From NCBI GenBank assembly GCA_902168105.1, contig CABHOY010000045.1, positions 152,810-216,809 on the forward strand: a DNA stretch of 64,000 nucleotides, written 5' to 3'. The DNA is from an uncultured Flavihumibacter sp. GTDB taxonomy: Bacteria; Bacteroidota; Bacteroidia; Chitinophagales; Chitinophagaceae. This document shows, piece after piece, positions 34,698 through 43,727 of the stretch (positions are counted from its first letter, which is position 1; the number at the start of each line of letters is the position of its first letter). The notes beneath the pieces are model-generated. The model made no database searches. It was not told the origin of the DNA and was given only the letters and a program-made list of their open reading frames with translations. A program made the position numbers and the translations under genes.

Positions 34698-37151
34698 ATG
34701 AAAAGAATTTTTGGTATTGCAGCCATATTGCTGTCACAACAGCTGTATGCGCAACAACAACAGGCGCCGGCCTATCCGTTGATCACGCACGATCCTTACT
34801 TTAGTGTCTGGTCGGCAACGGACAACCTTACCGCTTCCACTACCCGTCACTGGACAGGAACACAGCAATCCTTGACAGGTTTCGTAAAGGTGGACGGTGT
34901 AACCTACCGCGTATTAGGTTCCCCCGGACATGCTTATCGTGCACTGGCAGCAACTGCTGATATGGCGCCTTACCAGGTGCGGTATACAGAAACAGCGCCT
35001 GCAAAGGGTTGGGAAGCACCGGAATTTAATGACGCAGACTGGAAAACAGGGAATGCGCCATTTGAAAAAGAAAGGAAGACTGCCGGTACTCCATGGTTTA
35101 CGGACGACGTATGGGCGCGCAGAACATTCACGGTAGATGATCCCAATGTGGATAACCTGCTGCTGAAGATCAACCACGACGATAACGCAGAAGTTTACCT
35201 GAACGGTGAACGCATTTATAGTTACGTGGGATGGTTAAACCATATGGAATATTTCCCTATCAGTGACGACGTAAGAAAGAAACTGCGTAAAGGCACCAAT
35301 GTACTGGCCATGCATTGTACCAATACACGCGGTGGCGCTTATCTCGACGGTGGTATCGTAACAGAAGAAAAAGATAAACTGGCGGAAAAAATACTACAGG
35401 CGGAACAGAAGAATATTACAATTGAAGCGACACAGACCAGTTATGACTTTACTTGTGGGAAAGTGGACCTGAAACTAACCTTCACTTCTCCGTTATTGTT
35501 GAAAGATCTGGACCTGATGTCTCGTCCTGTTTCTTATGTATCTTATAAAGTAAAAGCAAACGACGGACGCAAGCATAAGGTAGAAGTGTACTTCGGTGCA
35601 TCTTCCGATCTTGCTGTCAATACAGCAGCACAGGAAGTAACTACGCAGCAATACAATAGCGAGGGATTGTCTATCCTGAAAACCGGCTCTGTAGCACAAT
35701 CAGTGCTGGCCAAAAAAGGAGACGACCTGCGTATCGACTGGGGATATCTCTATGTAGCCGTACCACAGTCTGCCGGCGCTAAACAATACGTTACAAAGGA
35801 AGGTGTGGCAGCAGGCGCATTTGCAGGCAAGCGTAGATCTGCTACTGTCGATAAAGGTACACAGCTGGTGTTGAATACAAGCGTATCTCTTGGAAAAGTG
35901 GATGGTACTGAAAAAGAACAGGTGTTCCTGGTAGGGTACGATGACATCTATTCTATACAGTATTTCGAAACCAACCTGAAACCATGGTGGAAGAAAGATG
36001 ACAGCTACACAATAGAAAAGGAACTGAAAAAAGCACAGGATGGATATACATCCATTATTGCACGTTGTACGGCATTTGACAAAGAAATATATGATGCGGC
36101 ACTGAAAGCGGGTGGAGAGAAATATGCAAAGCTTTGTGTATTGGGATACCGTCAGAGCATCTCTGCACACAAGCTGGTGAAGAGCCCGCAGGGAGAGATC
36201 CTGTTCCTTTCAAAAGAGAATTTCAGCAATGGTTGTATCAATACGGTGGATGTAACTTATCCTTCCGCACCGTTATACCTGGTGTATAACCCTGATCTGA
36301 TGAAGGGAATGTTGAATGGCATTTTCTATTTCAGTGAAAGCGGTAAATATACGAAGCCTTATGCAGCGCATGATCTGGGAACATATCCGCTGGCAAATGG
36401 TCAGGCATATGGAGAAGGTATGCCGGTAGAAGAATCTGGTAACATGATCATTCTGACAGCAGCGATTGCGAAGGCAGAAGGAAATGCGAACTATGCAAAA
36501 CAACATTGGAAAACATTGACCACCTGGGCGGAGTATCTGTTGAAGGAAGGCTTTGATCCCGCTAACCAGCTGTGTACAGACGATTTCGCGGGGCACCTGG
36601 CAAGGAATGCGAACCTTTCTGTAAAGGCGATCGTAGGACTTGGTTGTTACGCTATGCTGGCGGATATGTTGGGAGATAAGGCCGCAGCGCAGAAGTACAG
36701 AACCGCAGCAACAGAGATGGTACCTAAATGGATGACGCTGGCGGAAGATGGTGATCACTATACACTGGCGTTTGAAAACAAAGGTACCTGGAGCCAGAAG
36801 TACAACCTGGTTTGGGACAAGGTATTGAACCTCGGATTGTTCCCGAGATCTGTTTACCAAAAGGAAATAAAATACTATCTGGCGCATCAGTTGAAATATG
36901 GATTGCCACTGGATAGCCGTAAAAAATACACTAAATCCGACTGGATATTGTGGACTGCAACACTGACGGACAATCAGTCAGACTTCGCTGCCCTGGTGGA
37001 TCCTGTGTATAAGTACGCACAGGAAACACAATCACGTGTACCATTGAGCGACTGGCATGAAACAGAAGATGGAAAGATGGTCGGCTTCCAGGCAAGAAGT
37101 GTAGTAGGTGGATATTTTATGCAGGTATTAGGTAATACATTGAAAAAATAA
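34698..37151 (+). CDS. DUF4965/glutaminase A-like secreted protein
   Basis: 817 residues with a signal peptide (RIFGIAAILLSQQLYAQ). Domain order: DUF4964-like start (PAYPLITHDPYFSVWSATDNL), a jelly-roll insertion (about 95-225; KINHDDNAEVYLNGERIY), DUF5127-like beta domain, then the helical DUF4965 and DUF1793 parts (GYRQSISAHKLV, KENFSNGCINTVDVTYPSAPLYLVYN, NANLSVKAIVGLGCYA, PLSDWHETEDGKMVGFQARSVVGGYF). Related fungal proteins are called glutaminase A; in Bacteroidota the substrate is unclear and a glycan or glycopeptide role is possible. Ended by a good terminator at 37177-37219. Confidence 0.88.
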   Translation: MKRIFGIAAILLSQQLYAQQQQAPAYPLITHDPYFSVWSATDNLTASTTRHWTGTQQSLTGFVKVDGVTYRVLGSPGHAYRALAATADMAPYQVRYTETAPAKGWEAPEFNDADWKTGNAPFEKERKTAGTPWFTDDVWARRTFTVDDPNVDNLLLKINHDDNAEVYLNGERIYSYVGWLNHMEYFPISDDVRKKLRKGTNVLAMHCTNTRGGAYLDGGIVTEEKDKLAEKILQAEQKNITIEATQTSYDFTCGKVDLKLTFTSPLLLKDLDLMSRPVSYVSYKVKANDGRKHKVEVYFGASSDLAVNTAAQEVTTQQYNSEGLSILKTGSVAQSVLAKKGDDLRIDWGYLYVAVPQSAGAKQYVTKEGVAAGAFAGKRRSATVDKGTQLVLNTSVSLGKVDGTEKEQVFLVGYDDIYSIQYFETNLKPWWKKDDSYTIEKELKKAQDGYTSIIARCTAFDKEIYDAALKAGGEKYAKLCVLGYRQSISAHKLVKSPQGEILFLSKENFSNGCINTVDVTYPSAPLYLVYNPDLMKGMLNGIFYFSESGKYTKPYAAHDLGTYPLANGQAYGEGMPVEESGNMIILTAAIAKAEGNANYAKQHWKTLTTWAEYLLKEGFDPANQLCTDDFAGHLARNANLSVKAIVGLGCYAMLADMLGDKAAAQKYRTAATEMVPKWMTLAEDGDHYTLAFENKGTWSQKYNLVWDKVLNLGLFPRSVYQKEIKYYLAHQLKYGLPLDSRKKYTKSDWILWTATLTDNQSDFAALVDPVYKYAQETQSRVPLSDWHETEDGKMVGFQARSVVGGYFMQVLGNTLKK

Positions 37152-37176
37152 TTAAATAACTCATCGGCTGAAATGC

Positions 37177-37219
37177 AGTGGGGTGGCTCTTTGTAGAAGA
37201 GTTGCCCCACTCTTTTTTA
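37177..37219 (+). terminator. Intrinsic terminator of the DUF4965 gene
   Basis: AGTGGGGTGGCTCTT pairs with AAGAGTTGCCCCACT across a 5-nt loop, with two wobble/mismatch positions, followed by CTTTTTTAA. It lies 25 bp after the stop codon. Confidence 0.9.
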
Positions 37220-37260
37220 AGTGTAGTAATACTACTACAAAACAATATGAATGCGGATCA

Positions 37261-37468
37261 TATATTTGTATCAGCAACGAAAGAAATTTGATACTGTCCT
37301 ATACTATAAAAAAGGTCCCACCCTTTCCCTATACTAGATAAATACACAAGAAAAACATCTTATTCAAAATATTACACTTGATATGTTATCGCATATGAAG
37401 TAAAGAACTTGGTTTTTATTAGGATATGGTTAGAAAGGGTTGTCATTCTTGGCGACCTTCTTTTTTTT
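37261..37468 (+). ncRNA. Possible intergenic small RNA (promoter to terminator)
   Basis: After the DUF4965 terminator there is a perfect Bacteroidota -7 box TATATTTG at 37261-37268, no ORF, and then a hairpin with wobble pairs (about 37432-37461) followed by T8 at 37461-37468. A transcript of roughly 190 nt starting near 37275 would fit. The -33 TTG is not evident, which weakens the promoter. Its function, if real, is unknown. Confidence 0.35.
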
Positions 37469-37478
37469 ATATAAAAAG

Positions 37479-37516
37479 AGCCCGCAAATGTGACTTTGCA
37501 GGCTGCTTACTTTTTT
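37479..37516. terminator. Second terminator-like hairpin
   Basis: AGCCCGCAAA (37479-37488) and TTTGCAGGCT (37495-37504) pair with one mismatch, followed by T6 at 37511-37516 on the plus strand and by T5 on the minus strand, so it can serve both directions. Confidence 0.65.
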
Positions 37517-37544
37517 GGGTAATGGACGATATTGAGGTTAGTCT

Positions 37545-37690
37545 TGTTTAATGGATGCTTGCCTTGGGAAACAATGAATGCCGGGGAAAGCACAATGAAT
37601 GAAAACCCGTGGGGGAACAATGAATGATGGAGTTAAATGGATGAAACCGGGGCAATGGATGAACGGGAAACAATGAATGAACCTTCGGGG
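37545..37690. repeat. Degenerate repeat of GGGAAACAATGAATGA-like units
   Basis: At least six imperfect units with the core (G)GGAAACAATGAATG or close variants (GGGGCAATGGATGA, GGGGGAACAATGAATGA, AAAGCACAATGAATGA) occur in 145 bp with unequal spacing. The region is just downstream of the minus-strand ORF ending at 37708. Reads on the minus strand as repeated CATTCATTGTTTCCC. No other feature in it. Confidence 0.7.
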
Positions 37691-37707
37691 AAACAAAAGA
37701 ATGAAAA

Positions 37708-37947
37708 TCAGTTTTGACTGAACTCACTGAAAAAACGTCGCGCCACATGTTTGAACCTATTCACGTCTGCTTCATTTTCCAGCTGTATCTCAGGATGATT
37801 AGTTGCCGATTTATAATATTGTAAGGCTGCGGAAGCTATGTCCGTATTGCCGCTCGCATCTGCAGTAGCTTTGATATAACGGCTGTTACTATTTAGGTAG
37901 TGCAGTGCTTTTATGTCGAAGTCGAATGTTATGATACCGTTTATCAT
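37708..37947 (-). CDS. Small hypothetical protein
   Basis: 79 residues from ATG at 37947, acidic to neutral, no signal peptide or membrane helix: ITFDFDIKALHYLNSNSRYIK at the start and a basic helix VNRFKHVARRFFSEFSQN at the end. I do not recognise a family. The upstream region is shared with the divergent esterase gene. It could be genuine, since composition and codon use look ordinary, but the evidence is limited to the open frame. Confidence 0.45.
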   Translation of the reverse strand: MINGIITFDFDIKALHYLNSNSRYIKATADASGNTDIASAALQYYKSATNHPEIQLENEADVNRFKHVARRFFSEFSQN

Positions 37948-38111
37948 GATCTTATCGTTTTATGCAGATAGACTATAAAAATTTCGTGCCAAAAAGATAC
38001 CCGGCCATAAAAAGGACAATAAAAGCCGCAACCTTGCATACTTTGTCCCAAAAGATGTTGCGCATCTATTCCCCATTTTGTACCTTGACCGGCAGAATAA
38101 AATTACCGTTC

Positions 38112-39569
38112 ATGCAATTGACCACGTTATTAAAACCAATGCTGACAGGTCTCCTGTCAACTGCACTTATCCTCAATAGCTACGCTGATGTTCGTTTACC
38201 CGCTTTGGTCGGTAGCAACATGGTATTACAACGCAATAAACCCCTGAATATATGGGGATGGGCCGACAAGGGAGAGAAGGTGACCGTTAAGTTTAAACAA
38301 GGCTCCTATACTGCTGTTGCAACTGCGGATGGCAAGTGGAAAGTACAATTGCCTGCCCAAGTTGCAGGAGGTCCGTATACCATGACCATCGCCGGTCATA
38401 ATACGATAACGCTGGACAACATACTGGTGGGAGATGTTTGGGTGGCTTCAGGCCAGTCCAACATGGAGATGCCTGTTAAAGGATGGGGAAAAGTGTTGAA
38501 TTTCGAGCAGGAAATTGCTGCAGCCAATTATCCTCAGATCCGTTTCTTTCAGGCGAAACACGTGACAAGCACGTCGCCAAAAGACGATATTACGCCATGG
38601 GAAGGTGCCTGGGCGGTGTGTACTCCACAGAGTGTCCCTGAATTTTCTTCCGTGGGGTATTTTTTCGCACGTGAAATATATGGCCATGAACATATACCCG
38701 TAGGTGTTATCCACAGTTCATGGGGCGGAACGGTAGCAGAAGCATGGACAAGTGGGGAATCCCTGAAGAAGATGCCCGCTTTTGCAGATACTGTGAAAGC
38801 ATTGGAACGCCTCGCTACACCACAATCACCATCCGATGCTAATAAGTCCACGCTGCTTTATAATGCAATGATCCATCCCTTACTGCCATATGCAATCCGT
38901 GGCGCTATCTGGTACCAGGGAGAAGCGAATGTGGGCAGAGCATACCAATATCGGGAATTATTTCCCCTGATGATCAAAGACTGGCGCAAACAGTGGAAGA
39001 ATGGTGAGTTCCCGTTCTTCTTCGTACAACTGGCTAATTTCACAGAAAAGAAGACGCAACCAGTGGAATCTGATTGGGCAGAATTGCGTGAAGCGCAGTT
39101 AATGGCGTTATCCCTGCCGAATACAGGTATGGCTTCCGCTATTGATATTGGCAACGACAAAGATATTCACCCGAAGAACAAGCAGGAGGTAGCCCGTCGT
39201 TTATCTCTCATCGCGAGAGCAAAGGTATACGGAGAGAAGATCCCTTACTCCGGACCGATCTATCAATCCAAACAGATCGTGGGAAATAAGGTTGTTCTCA
39301 CATTTAAATTTGCAGATGATGGGCTGACAGCAAAGAACGGAACATTGAAAGGATTCGAGATAGCAGGTGCAGATAAGAAATTCCATTGGGCAGATGCTAC
39401 TATCAGCGGTAACCGTGTAACAGTTTCCAGCAGCGAAGTGGCCAAGCCTGTGGCAGTACGTTACAGCTGGTCGAATAATCCTGACGGTAACTTATACAAT
39501 GGTGCCGGCTTACCGGCCAGTCCTTTCCGTACAGACAACTTCGAGGGAGTTACCTTCGGAAAACAATAG
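38112..39569 (+). CDS. Sialate O-acetylesterase (SASA/SGNH type), secreted
   Basis: About 485 residues from ATG at 38112; the frame is open back to 37962, but MQLTTLLKPMLTGLLSTALILNSYA is a signal peptide start. The SASA family starts here with VRLPALVGSNMVLQRNKPLNIWGWAD, then the SGNH serine motif VASGQSNMEMPV, block GVIHSSWGGTVAEAW, and GAIWYQGEANVGR, with the catalytic Asp-x-x-His region near IDIGNDKDIHPKNK. It removes O-acetyl groups from sialic acids or acetylated plant glycans in the periplasm. Ends 98 bp before the perfect terminator at 39667-39708. Confidence 0.93.
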   Translation: MQLTTLLKPMLTGLLSTALILNSYADVRLPALVGSNMVLQRNKPLNIWGWADKGEKVTVKFKQGSYTAVATADGKWKVQLPAQVAGGPYTMTIAGHNTITLDNILVGDVWVASGQSNMEMPVKGWGKVLNFEQEIAAANYPQIRFFQAKHVTSTSPKDDITPWEGAWAVCTPQSVPEFSSVGYFFAREIYGHEHIPVGVIHSSWGGTVAEAWTSGESLKKMPAFADTVKALERLATPQSPSDANKSTLLYNAMIHPLLPYAIRGAIWYQGEANVGRAYQYRELFPLMIKDWRKQWKNGEFPFFFVQLANFTEKKTQPVESDWAELREAQLMALSLPNTGMASAIDIGNDKDIHPKNKQEVARRLSLIARAKVYGEKIPYSGPIYQSKQIVGNKVVLTFKFADDGLTAKNGTLKGFEIAGADKKFHWADATISGNRVTVSSSEVAKPVAVRYSWSNNPDGNLYNGAGLPASPFRTDNFEGVTFGKQ

Positions 39570-39869
39570 CGCTCATTTTGGAAGGAATATAGCAATAACG
39601 AGGACGCATCAAAAATAAACGCCTTTAAGAATAACTTATAAGATCACCTGTCCCGGCAGGTATCCAAATAAAACGAGCCTGTATCTTCTGGTACAGGCTC
39701 GTTTTATTCAATAATACTTTCTATCTGATATTAACATCATTACTTCTTCTCTGCTTTGTCTCTCCGTCTTCTCTGCAAGTTCTCTGCTGCTACCCTCAAG
39801 GACTTTTTGTTAAAATAACATCAGGAAATATCTACTTTTATATCCGATTACAAACCGACAGGAATAATA
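39570..39869. other. Intergenic region with terminator and presumed eamA promoter
   Basis: 300 bp containing the terminator listed separately and a pyrimidine-rich stretch (CTCTGC-type repeats, 39741-39790). Nothing else is seen. Confidence 0.4.
39667..39708 (+). terminator. Intrinsic terminator, 17-bp perfect stem
   Basis: 39667-39683 (AATAAAACGAGCCTGTA) pairs perfectly with 39692-39708, loop TCTTCTGG; the right side of the stem ends in GTTTTATT. Serves the esterase gene; no gene converges on it. Confidence 0.9.
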
Positions 39870-40763
39870 ATGCGCCAGCTCGTAATAGGTCTTCTCTTTG
39901 CTTTACTGTGGGCATCAGCAGCAGTTGCCACAAAATTCGGCATCCATGCAGCCGATCCGCTCATCCTTGCTAATGTCAGGTTCTTACTGGCAGGAGGGGG
40001 GATGCTGATCTTCGCCTATCTGATACAAAAAGGAAAACATCCTTTACCCAAAGGAAAGGAATGGCTGTACCTGGCGATATTCGGCAGTTTGAACACCACT
40101 GTTTATCTGGGTTGCTTCGTGATCGCCATGAAAACAGTATCTGCTGGTATCGGCAGTTTATCCACAGCTACCAGTCCCTTATTTATTATGGTCATTTCAG
40201 CCCTCTGGATGAAGCGACAGTTGAAGTGGTATGAGGTCGTAGGTATGTTCCTGGGAATGACTGGTGTGGCCATCGCTACCTATCCATTACTGCAGGACAG
40301 CCATGCTACCGTAGGCGGCATCATTATCCTTATGTCAGGAATGTTCTCTGTCTCTGTGGCGACAGTATATTATGCGCGTATCAAATGGACGCTTCCTAAC
40401 CTGGCCATCAATGGCTGGCAGGTCTTCCTGGGTGGGCTGCTGTTCATTCCTATCACCGCTATCTTCGCCAATTTTGAGACCACTCATTTCAATACAGAGT
40501 TCTGGCTCTCCGTCGGCTGGCTGATCGTTCCTGTTTCGGTTATTGCCTTGCAGTTATGGTTCTACCTTGTCCGTAAAGATGCAGTAAGGGCTTCCCTGTG
40601 GTTGTTCCTATGCCCTGTATTTGGCTTCCTGTACTCCTGGATGCTCCTCAATGAGCCTATCACATGGTTTACCTTCGCCGGTACAATATTGGTGATTGGT
40701 GGGCTTTATCTGGCCCAACAGGAGAAGTTCAGAAAACAGTCCACTATTCCTCAAAATCAATAG
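39870..40763 (+). CDS. EamA-family drug/metabolite transporter
   Basis: 297 residues with ten predicted helices and the two EamA repeats: LLFALLWASAAVATKFGIHAADPLILANVRF and the second starting near residue 150 (GGIIILMSGMFSVSVATVYYAR). WASA...K, the PLFIMVISALWMKRQL segment and LNEPITWFTFAGTILVIGGLYL are typical. Inner-membrane exporter of small metabolites; the substrate is unknown. The last 20 bp overlap the convergent minus-strand gene ending at 40744. Confidence 0.9.
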   Translation: MRQLVIGLLFALLWASAAVATKFGIHAADPLILANVRFLLAGGGMLIFAYLIQKGKHPLPKGKEWLYLAIFGSLNTTVYLGCFVIAMKTVSAGIGSLSTATSPLFIMVISALWMKRQLKWYEVVGMFLGMTGVAIATYPLLQDSHATVGGIIILMSGMFSVSVATVYYARIKWTLPNLAINGWQVFLGGLLFIPITAIFANFETTHFNTEFWLSVGWLIVPVSVIALQLWFYLVRKDAVRASLWLFLCPVFGFLYSWMLLNEPITWFTFAGTILVIGGLYLAQQEKFRKQSTIPQNQ

Positions 40764-41163
40764 ACTTGATCTTGTTGGCCAGGTTATCGATGCTTTGCAG
40801 CTCAATCTCCCGCATTTTCTTTCTTAGCATCACAGCTTCCTTTTCAGATATGATCCCGTTCTGTAGCGCATTCTCAATTTTCTGAAGCAGCAGTTTCTTT
40901 GATCTTTCCACTTTCTTCACTTTGAAGTATGCATTGGACTTACGGGAAATATATTTCCAGAACACGGATAATACAATGGATACGCTGGGCGCAAGGATGA
41001 CCAGCCATGATTTAAGAGGATAATTCTCAGGCAGATTATTGGCCAGCAGCACCAGTAAAGTACCACCTCCCGCGCCGGCTATACTGGCAGATGTCGAATT
41101 AGGTTGCTGGGTATTGGAAGATTGCGTGGATGGGTTAGCAACCAGTGAATTTTCTTGTTCCAA
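40744..41163 (-). CDS. Small membrane protein with a coiled-coil tail
   Basis: 139 residues. A Ser/Thr/Asn-rich N-terminus (1-28) is followed by two hydrophobic segments (SIAGAGGGTLLVLLANNL and WLVILAPSVSIVLSVFW) and a charged helical tail (YFKVKKVERSKKLLLQKIENAL ... EKEAVMLRKKMREIE) likely in the cytoplasm. I do not recognise the family. The same-strand gene 102 bp upstream is another small membrane protein, so the pair may work together. Convergent and overlapping with the transporter gene. Confidence 0.6.
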   Translation of the reverse strand: MEQENSLVANPSTQSSNTQQPNSTSASIAGAGGGTLLVLLANNLPENYPLKSWLVILAPSVSIVLSVFWKYISRKSNAYFKVKKVERSKKLLLQKIENALQNGIISEKEAVMLRKKMREIELQSIDNLANKIKSIDFEE

Positions 41164-41265
41164 CGAATGAAAATGGTTTTATAGGATAATAGTTATTTAT
41201 AAATAAATATAGTGGATGATGGTATTGACCAGGCGATAGTGATAAGTGAAATGAAATAATGAGAA

Positions 41266-41508
41266 CTATTTCCCTAATAATACATCTATGGTACGGAGTA
41301 TCTGTTGTGTATCATTCTGTTTTTCGAGATCAAGCACTACAACATGTCCTGATTTGTCTTCTACCACCATTGACTTTGGTGGAAATCGGCGGATTCTCTT
41401 GAGTCTGGCAGTCTCCCTGGACGCATTCAGGACTGTGATTGCCAAAGAAGACAACGAGGCGAACACCGCAATAATCACCAATATGGTAGTAAATGTAGAT
41501 GACATCAT
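41266..41508 (-). CDS. Small single-pass membrane protein, EACC1-like layout
   Basis: 80 residues: an N-terminal helix (TFTTILVIIAVFASLSSLAITVL), a basic linker (RETARLKRIRRFPPK) and a short soluble part VVEDKSGHVVVLDLEKQNDTQQILRTIDVLL. This layout of one membrane helix, then two strands and a helix, resembles the effector-associated component EACC1 of bacterial conflict systems, but the similarity is only by pattern. Two ATGs (residues 1 and 2) are possible starts. It pairs with the gene at 40744-41163. Confidence 0.55.
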   Translation of the reverse strand: MMSSTFTTILVIIAVFASLSSLAITVLNASRETARLKRIRRFPPKSMVVEDKSGHVVVLDLEKQNDTQQILRTIDVLLGK

Positions 41509-42018
41509 ATCTAGATTACGATTTTCTGGTTTTAGTCATAGCTATTAAAATTACGCAATTTCTGTCAAAAAAACACTTATATGTTCTTTCATATATAGTT
41601 ACAGCGTGATTTAAAATTATTCTTAATCCAAGAGCCTCCAAATATTTTTTTTACTCCTGTAAGTAGTTTTCTAAAATTGCCTGTCCTAATAGAGATATAG
41701 GATCAACTTCCGGGCCAGCCGGTAAGGCAGACTGGACGGGAACCTGATAAGAAAGAATAGAGCAGCACGTGTCGAAAACTGATAATTAAAGATTTAACAG
41801 CCCAATGAGTATTATGCCAGCCTGGAAATTAAAGTGATACAAAAATAACAACGTTGTGAAGACTGATAAGATCTTGATCGGACGATTTATCAACTTCTCT
41901 TGATCGGGTTAATTTAGGACTATACCAACATAATAAAGGGGGATAATTCCGCGATAATGATCATTATATTTACCTCCGGGGGACTTTCCGTATGTAAACT
42001 AAGCTCAGTGCATACAGT
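41509..42018. other. Intergenic region upstream of the mannan locus
   Basis: About 510 bp of AT-rich DNA between divergent genes. It must hold the promoters of the ECF sigma gene and of the minus-strand small membrane gene. I see no convincing palindrome, repeat or ORF. Confidence 0.4.
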
Positions 42019-42618
42019 ATGAGTAACAGTGAAGATATCAGATATTGGCAGCGGCAGATTGCATGTGAAGGCGATGAAAAGGCTTTTTCAGAGCTCTTTC
42101 GCCATTTCTATGACCGCCTGTTACATTTCTCCATCCAATACGTTTACACCCGCGAAGCGGCAGAAGAAATAGTTTCAGATGTTTTTGTAAAGATCTGGAA
42201 CCGTCGTAGCGAACTCGAAAAGATCGCCAATCTGGAAGTGTACCTTTTCGTGGCTGTTAAAAATCACTCGCTGAATTATCTCGAGCAATATTCCTCTTTA
42301 CGTATCACCCCTCTCAATGACGACACCGGACTTTCCCAGTTGACCAACTCCGTCGATCCCGGTCGTGCAATGGAGTGGAAAGAAATACTTTTCAAAATGG
42401 ACCAGGAAGTAGGCCGTCTGCCTGACCAGTGCCGCCGTGTGTTTAAACTCATCAAAGAAGAAGGATTTAAATATAAAGATGTGGCAGAGATCCTCAACAT
42501 TTCTCCGCGCACTGTAGAAACACAATTATTCCGTGCTATGAAACGCCTGAATGAAGTGATAGGTCCATACATAACCAACAGGTTAAAAGAAAAAAATAAA
42601 AAACGGGATTCCCTGTAA
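42019..42618 (+). CDS. ECF RNA polymerase sigma factor (Bacteroidota sigma-70 family)
   Basis: 199 residues. Region 2 spans about 20-90 (FSELFRHFYDRLLHFSIQYVY, EAAEEIVSDVFVKIWNRR) and region 4 about 130-185 (LPDQCRRVFKLIKEEGFKYKDVAEIL, ISPRTVETQLFRAMKRL). The gene directly precedes a FecR anti-sigma gene and a SusC with an STN domain, the standard cell-surface signalling arrangement: the loaded SusC signals through FecR to release this sigma factor, which then drives the locus. The tail is lysine-rich. Confidence 0.95.
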   Translation: MSNSEDIRYWQRQIACEGDEKAFSELFRHFYDRLLHFSIQYVYTREAAEEIVSDVFVKIWNRRSELEKIANLEVYLFVAVKNHSLNYLEQYSSLRITPLNDDTGLSQLTNSVDPGRAMEWKEILFKMDQEVGRLPDQCRRVFKLIKEEGFKYKDVAEILNISPRTVETQLFRAMKRLNEVIGPYITNRLKEKNKKRDSL

Positions 42619-42659
42619 GTAGTTTTTCAATTCTTTCTGTCCTTCTACTACAACCGCGT

Positions 42660-43673
42660 ATGATAAACGAAGAATTATTTACCACGTTAGCCGCCAGGAA
42701 ACTGGCAGGAGAAGCTACCACAGCAGAACAGCATGAGCTTGAGTTGATGTTGCAGGATTATCCTGAACTCCGCGAACGCTACCAGCTGCTGCAACAGTAC
42801 TTCACAGTATCGGCATATCATTCTTCTGTCGAAACAGAGCAGGCTTTACAACGTACCATGTCCAGGATCAATATCAACGTAAACGTAACTCCTGTAAAAA
42901 GGGTGTTCTCCTGGAAATGGGCTGGCGTCGCTGCTGCTGCAATATTAATAACTGCTGTTGCCGTTGTGGTACTCAGGCCTAAACAACAGCGCATAGAAGT
43001 GGCCAGGCTGATTGAACGTCAGAACGGTAAAGCCACCAGGGCCGTGTTAGAACTGGCCGACGGTAGCAAGATCTGGCTGAATGCCGATAGTAAGTTGTCT
43101 TATCCGGAAATATTCAACAATCACTCCCGCGAGGTCTATCTTACCGGTGAAGCCTTCTTTGATATTGCTGCAGATCCGAAGAAACCATTCATCGTACATC
43201 TTTCCTCCGGAAGTATTCATGTACTCGGGACTTCCTTCAACATCCGCGCTTATGAAAATGAAGCTGTACAAACATCTGTAAAAACAGGTAAAGTAGCATT
43301 CATACCGGCCTATGAAGCAGGAAAGAAACCTGATACCATTTATATCACGCCAGATGAAAAAGTGACGTACCGCAAGGTTGTTGTTGACGAGGATGCCGAT
43401 AAAGCTATCGTCAAAGAAGTTACCTCTGCAGAAGATGATAAAGCCTGGACAGAAGGAAGACTGATATTCCGCGACAGGACGCTGGAAGAAATAGCATTCG
43501 AACTGGAAAGAACATTTGGCAAAAAAGTCACTTTCGCCAGCGACGCTCCACGCTATTACAGGCTTACAGGGGCTTTCCAGAACAATAGCCTGCAGGATAT
43601 CATGTACTATCTTGCCAGGTCCAAAGCGTTCCACTATACAATTACAGATAGCACATTACTGATCACAGAATAG
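42660..43673 (+). CDS. FecR-family anti-sigma factor
   Basis: 337 residues. The cytoplasmic N-terminus (1-80) contains LFTTLAARKLAGEATTAEQHEL and LRERYQLLQQYF; one membrane helix lies around 83-103 (WAGVAAAAILITAVAVVVL); the periplasmic FecR domain follows (VLELADGSKIWLNADSKLSYP, VYLTGEAFFDIAADPKKPF, VLGTSFNIRAY) and a DUF4974-type C-terminus (LIFRDRTLEEIAFELERTFG, YRLTGAFQNNSLQDIMYYL). Holds the ECF sigma factor encoded 41 bp upstream until the SusC STN domain contacts its periplasmic part. Confidence 0.95.
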   Translation: MINEELFTTLAARKLAGEATTAEQHELELMLQDYPELRERYQLLQQYFTVSAYHSSVETEQALQRTMSRININVNVTPVKRVFSWKWAGVAAAAILITAVAVVVLRPKQQRIEVARLIERQNGKATRAVLELADGSKIWLNADSKLSYPEIFNNHSREVYLTGEAFFDIAADPKKPFIVHLSSGSIHVLGTSFNIRAYENEAVQTSVKTGKVAFIPAYEAGKKPDTIYITPDEKVTYRKVVVDEDADKAIVKEVTSAEDDKAWTEGRLIFRDRTLEEIAFELERTFGKKVTFASDAPRYYRLTGAFQNNSLQDIMYYLARSKAFHYTITDSTLLITE

Positions 43674-43727
43674 GTCACATTCGTTTATTAAATCAATCAA
43701 ATCAATTCATTCACAAACAGCTGCGTT

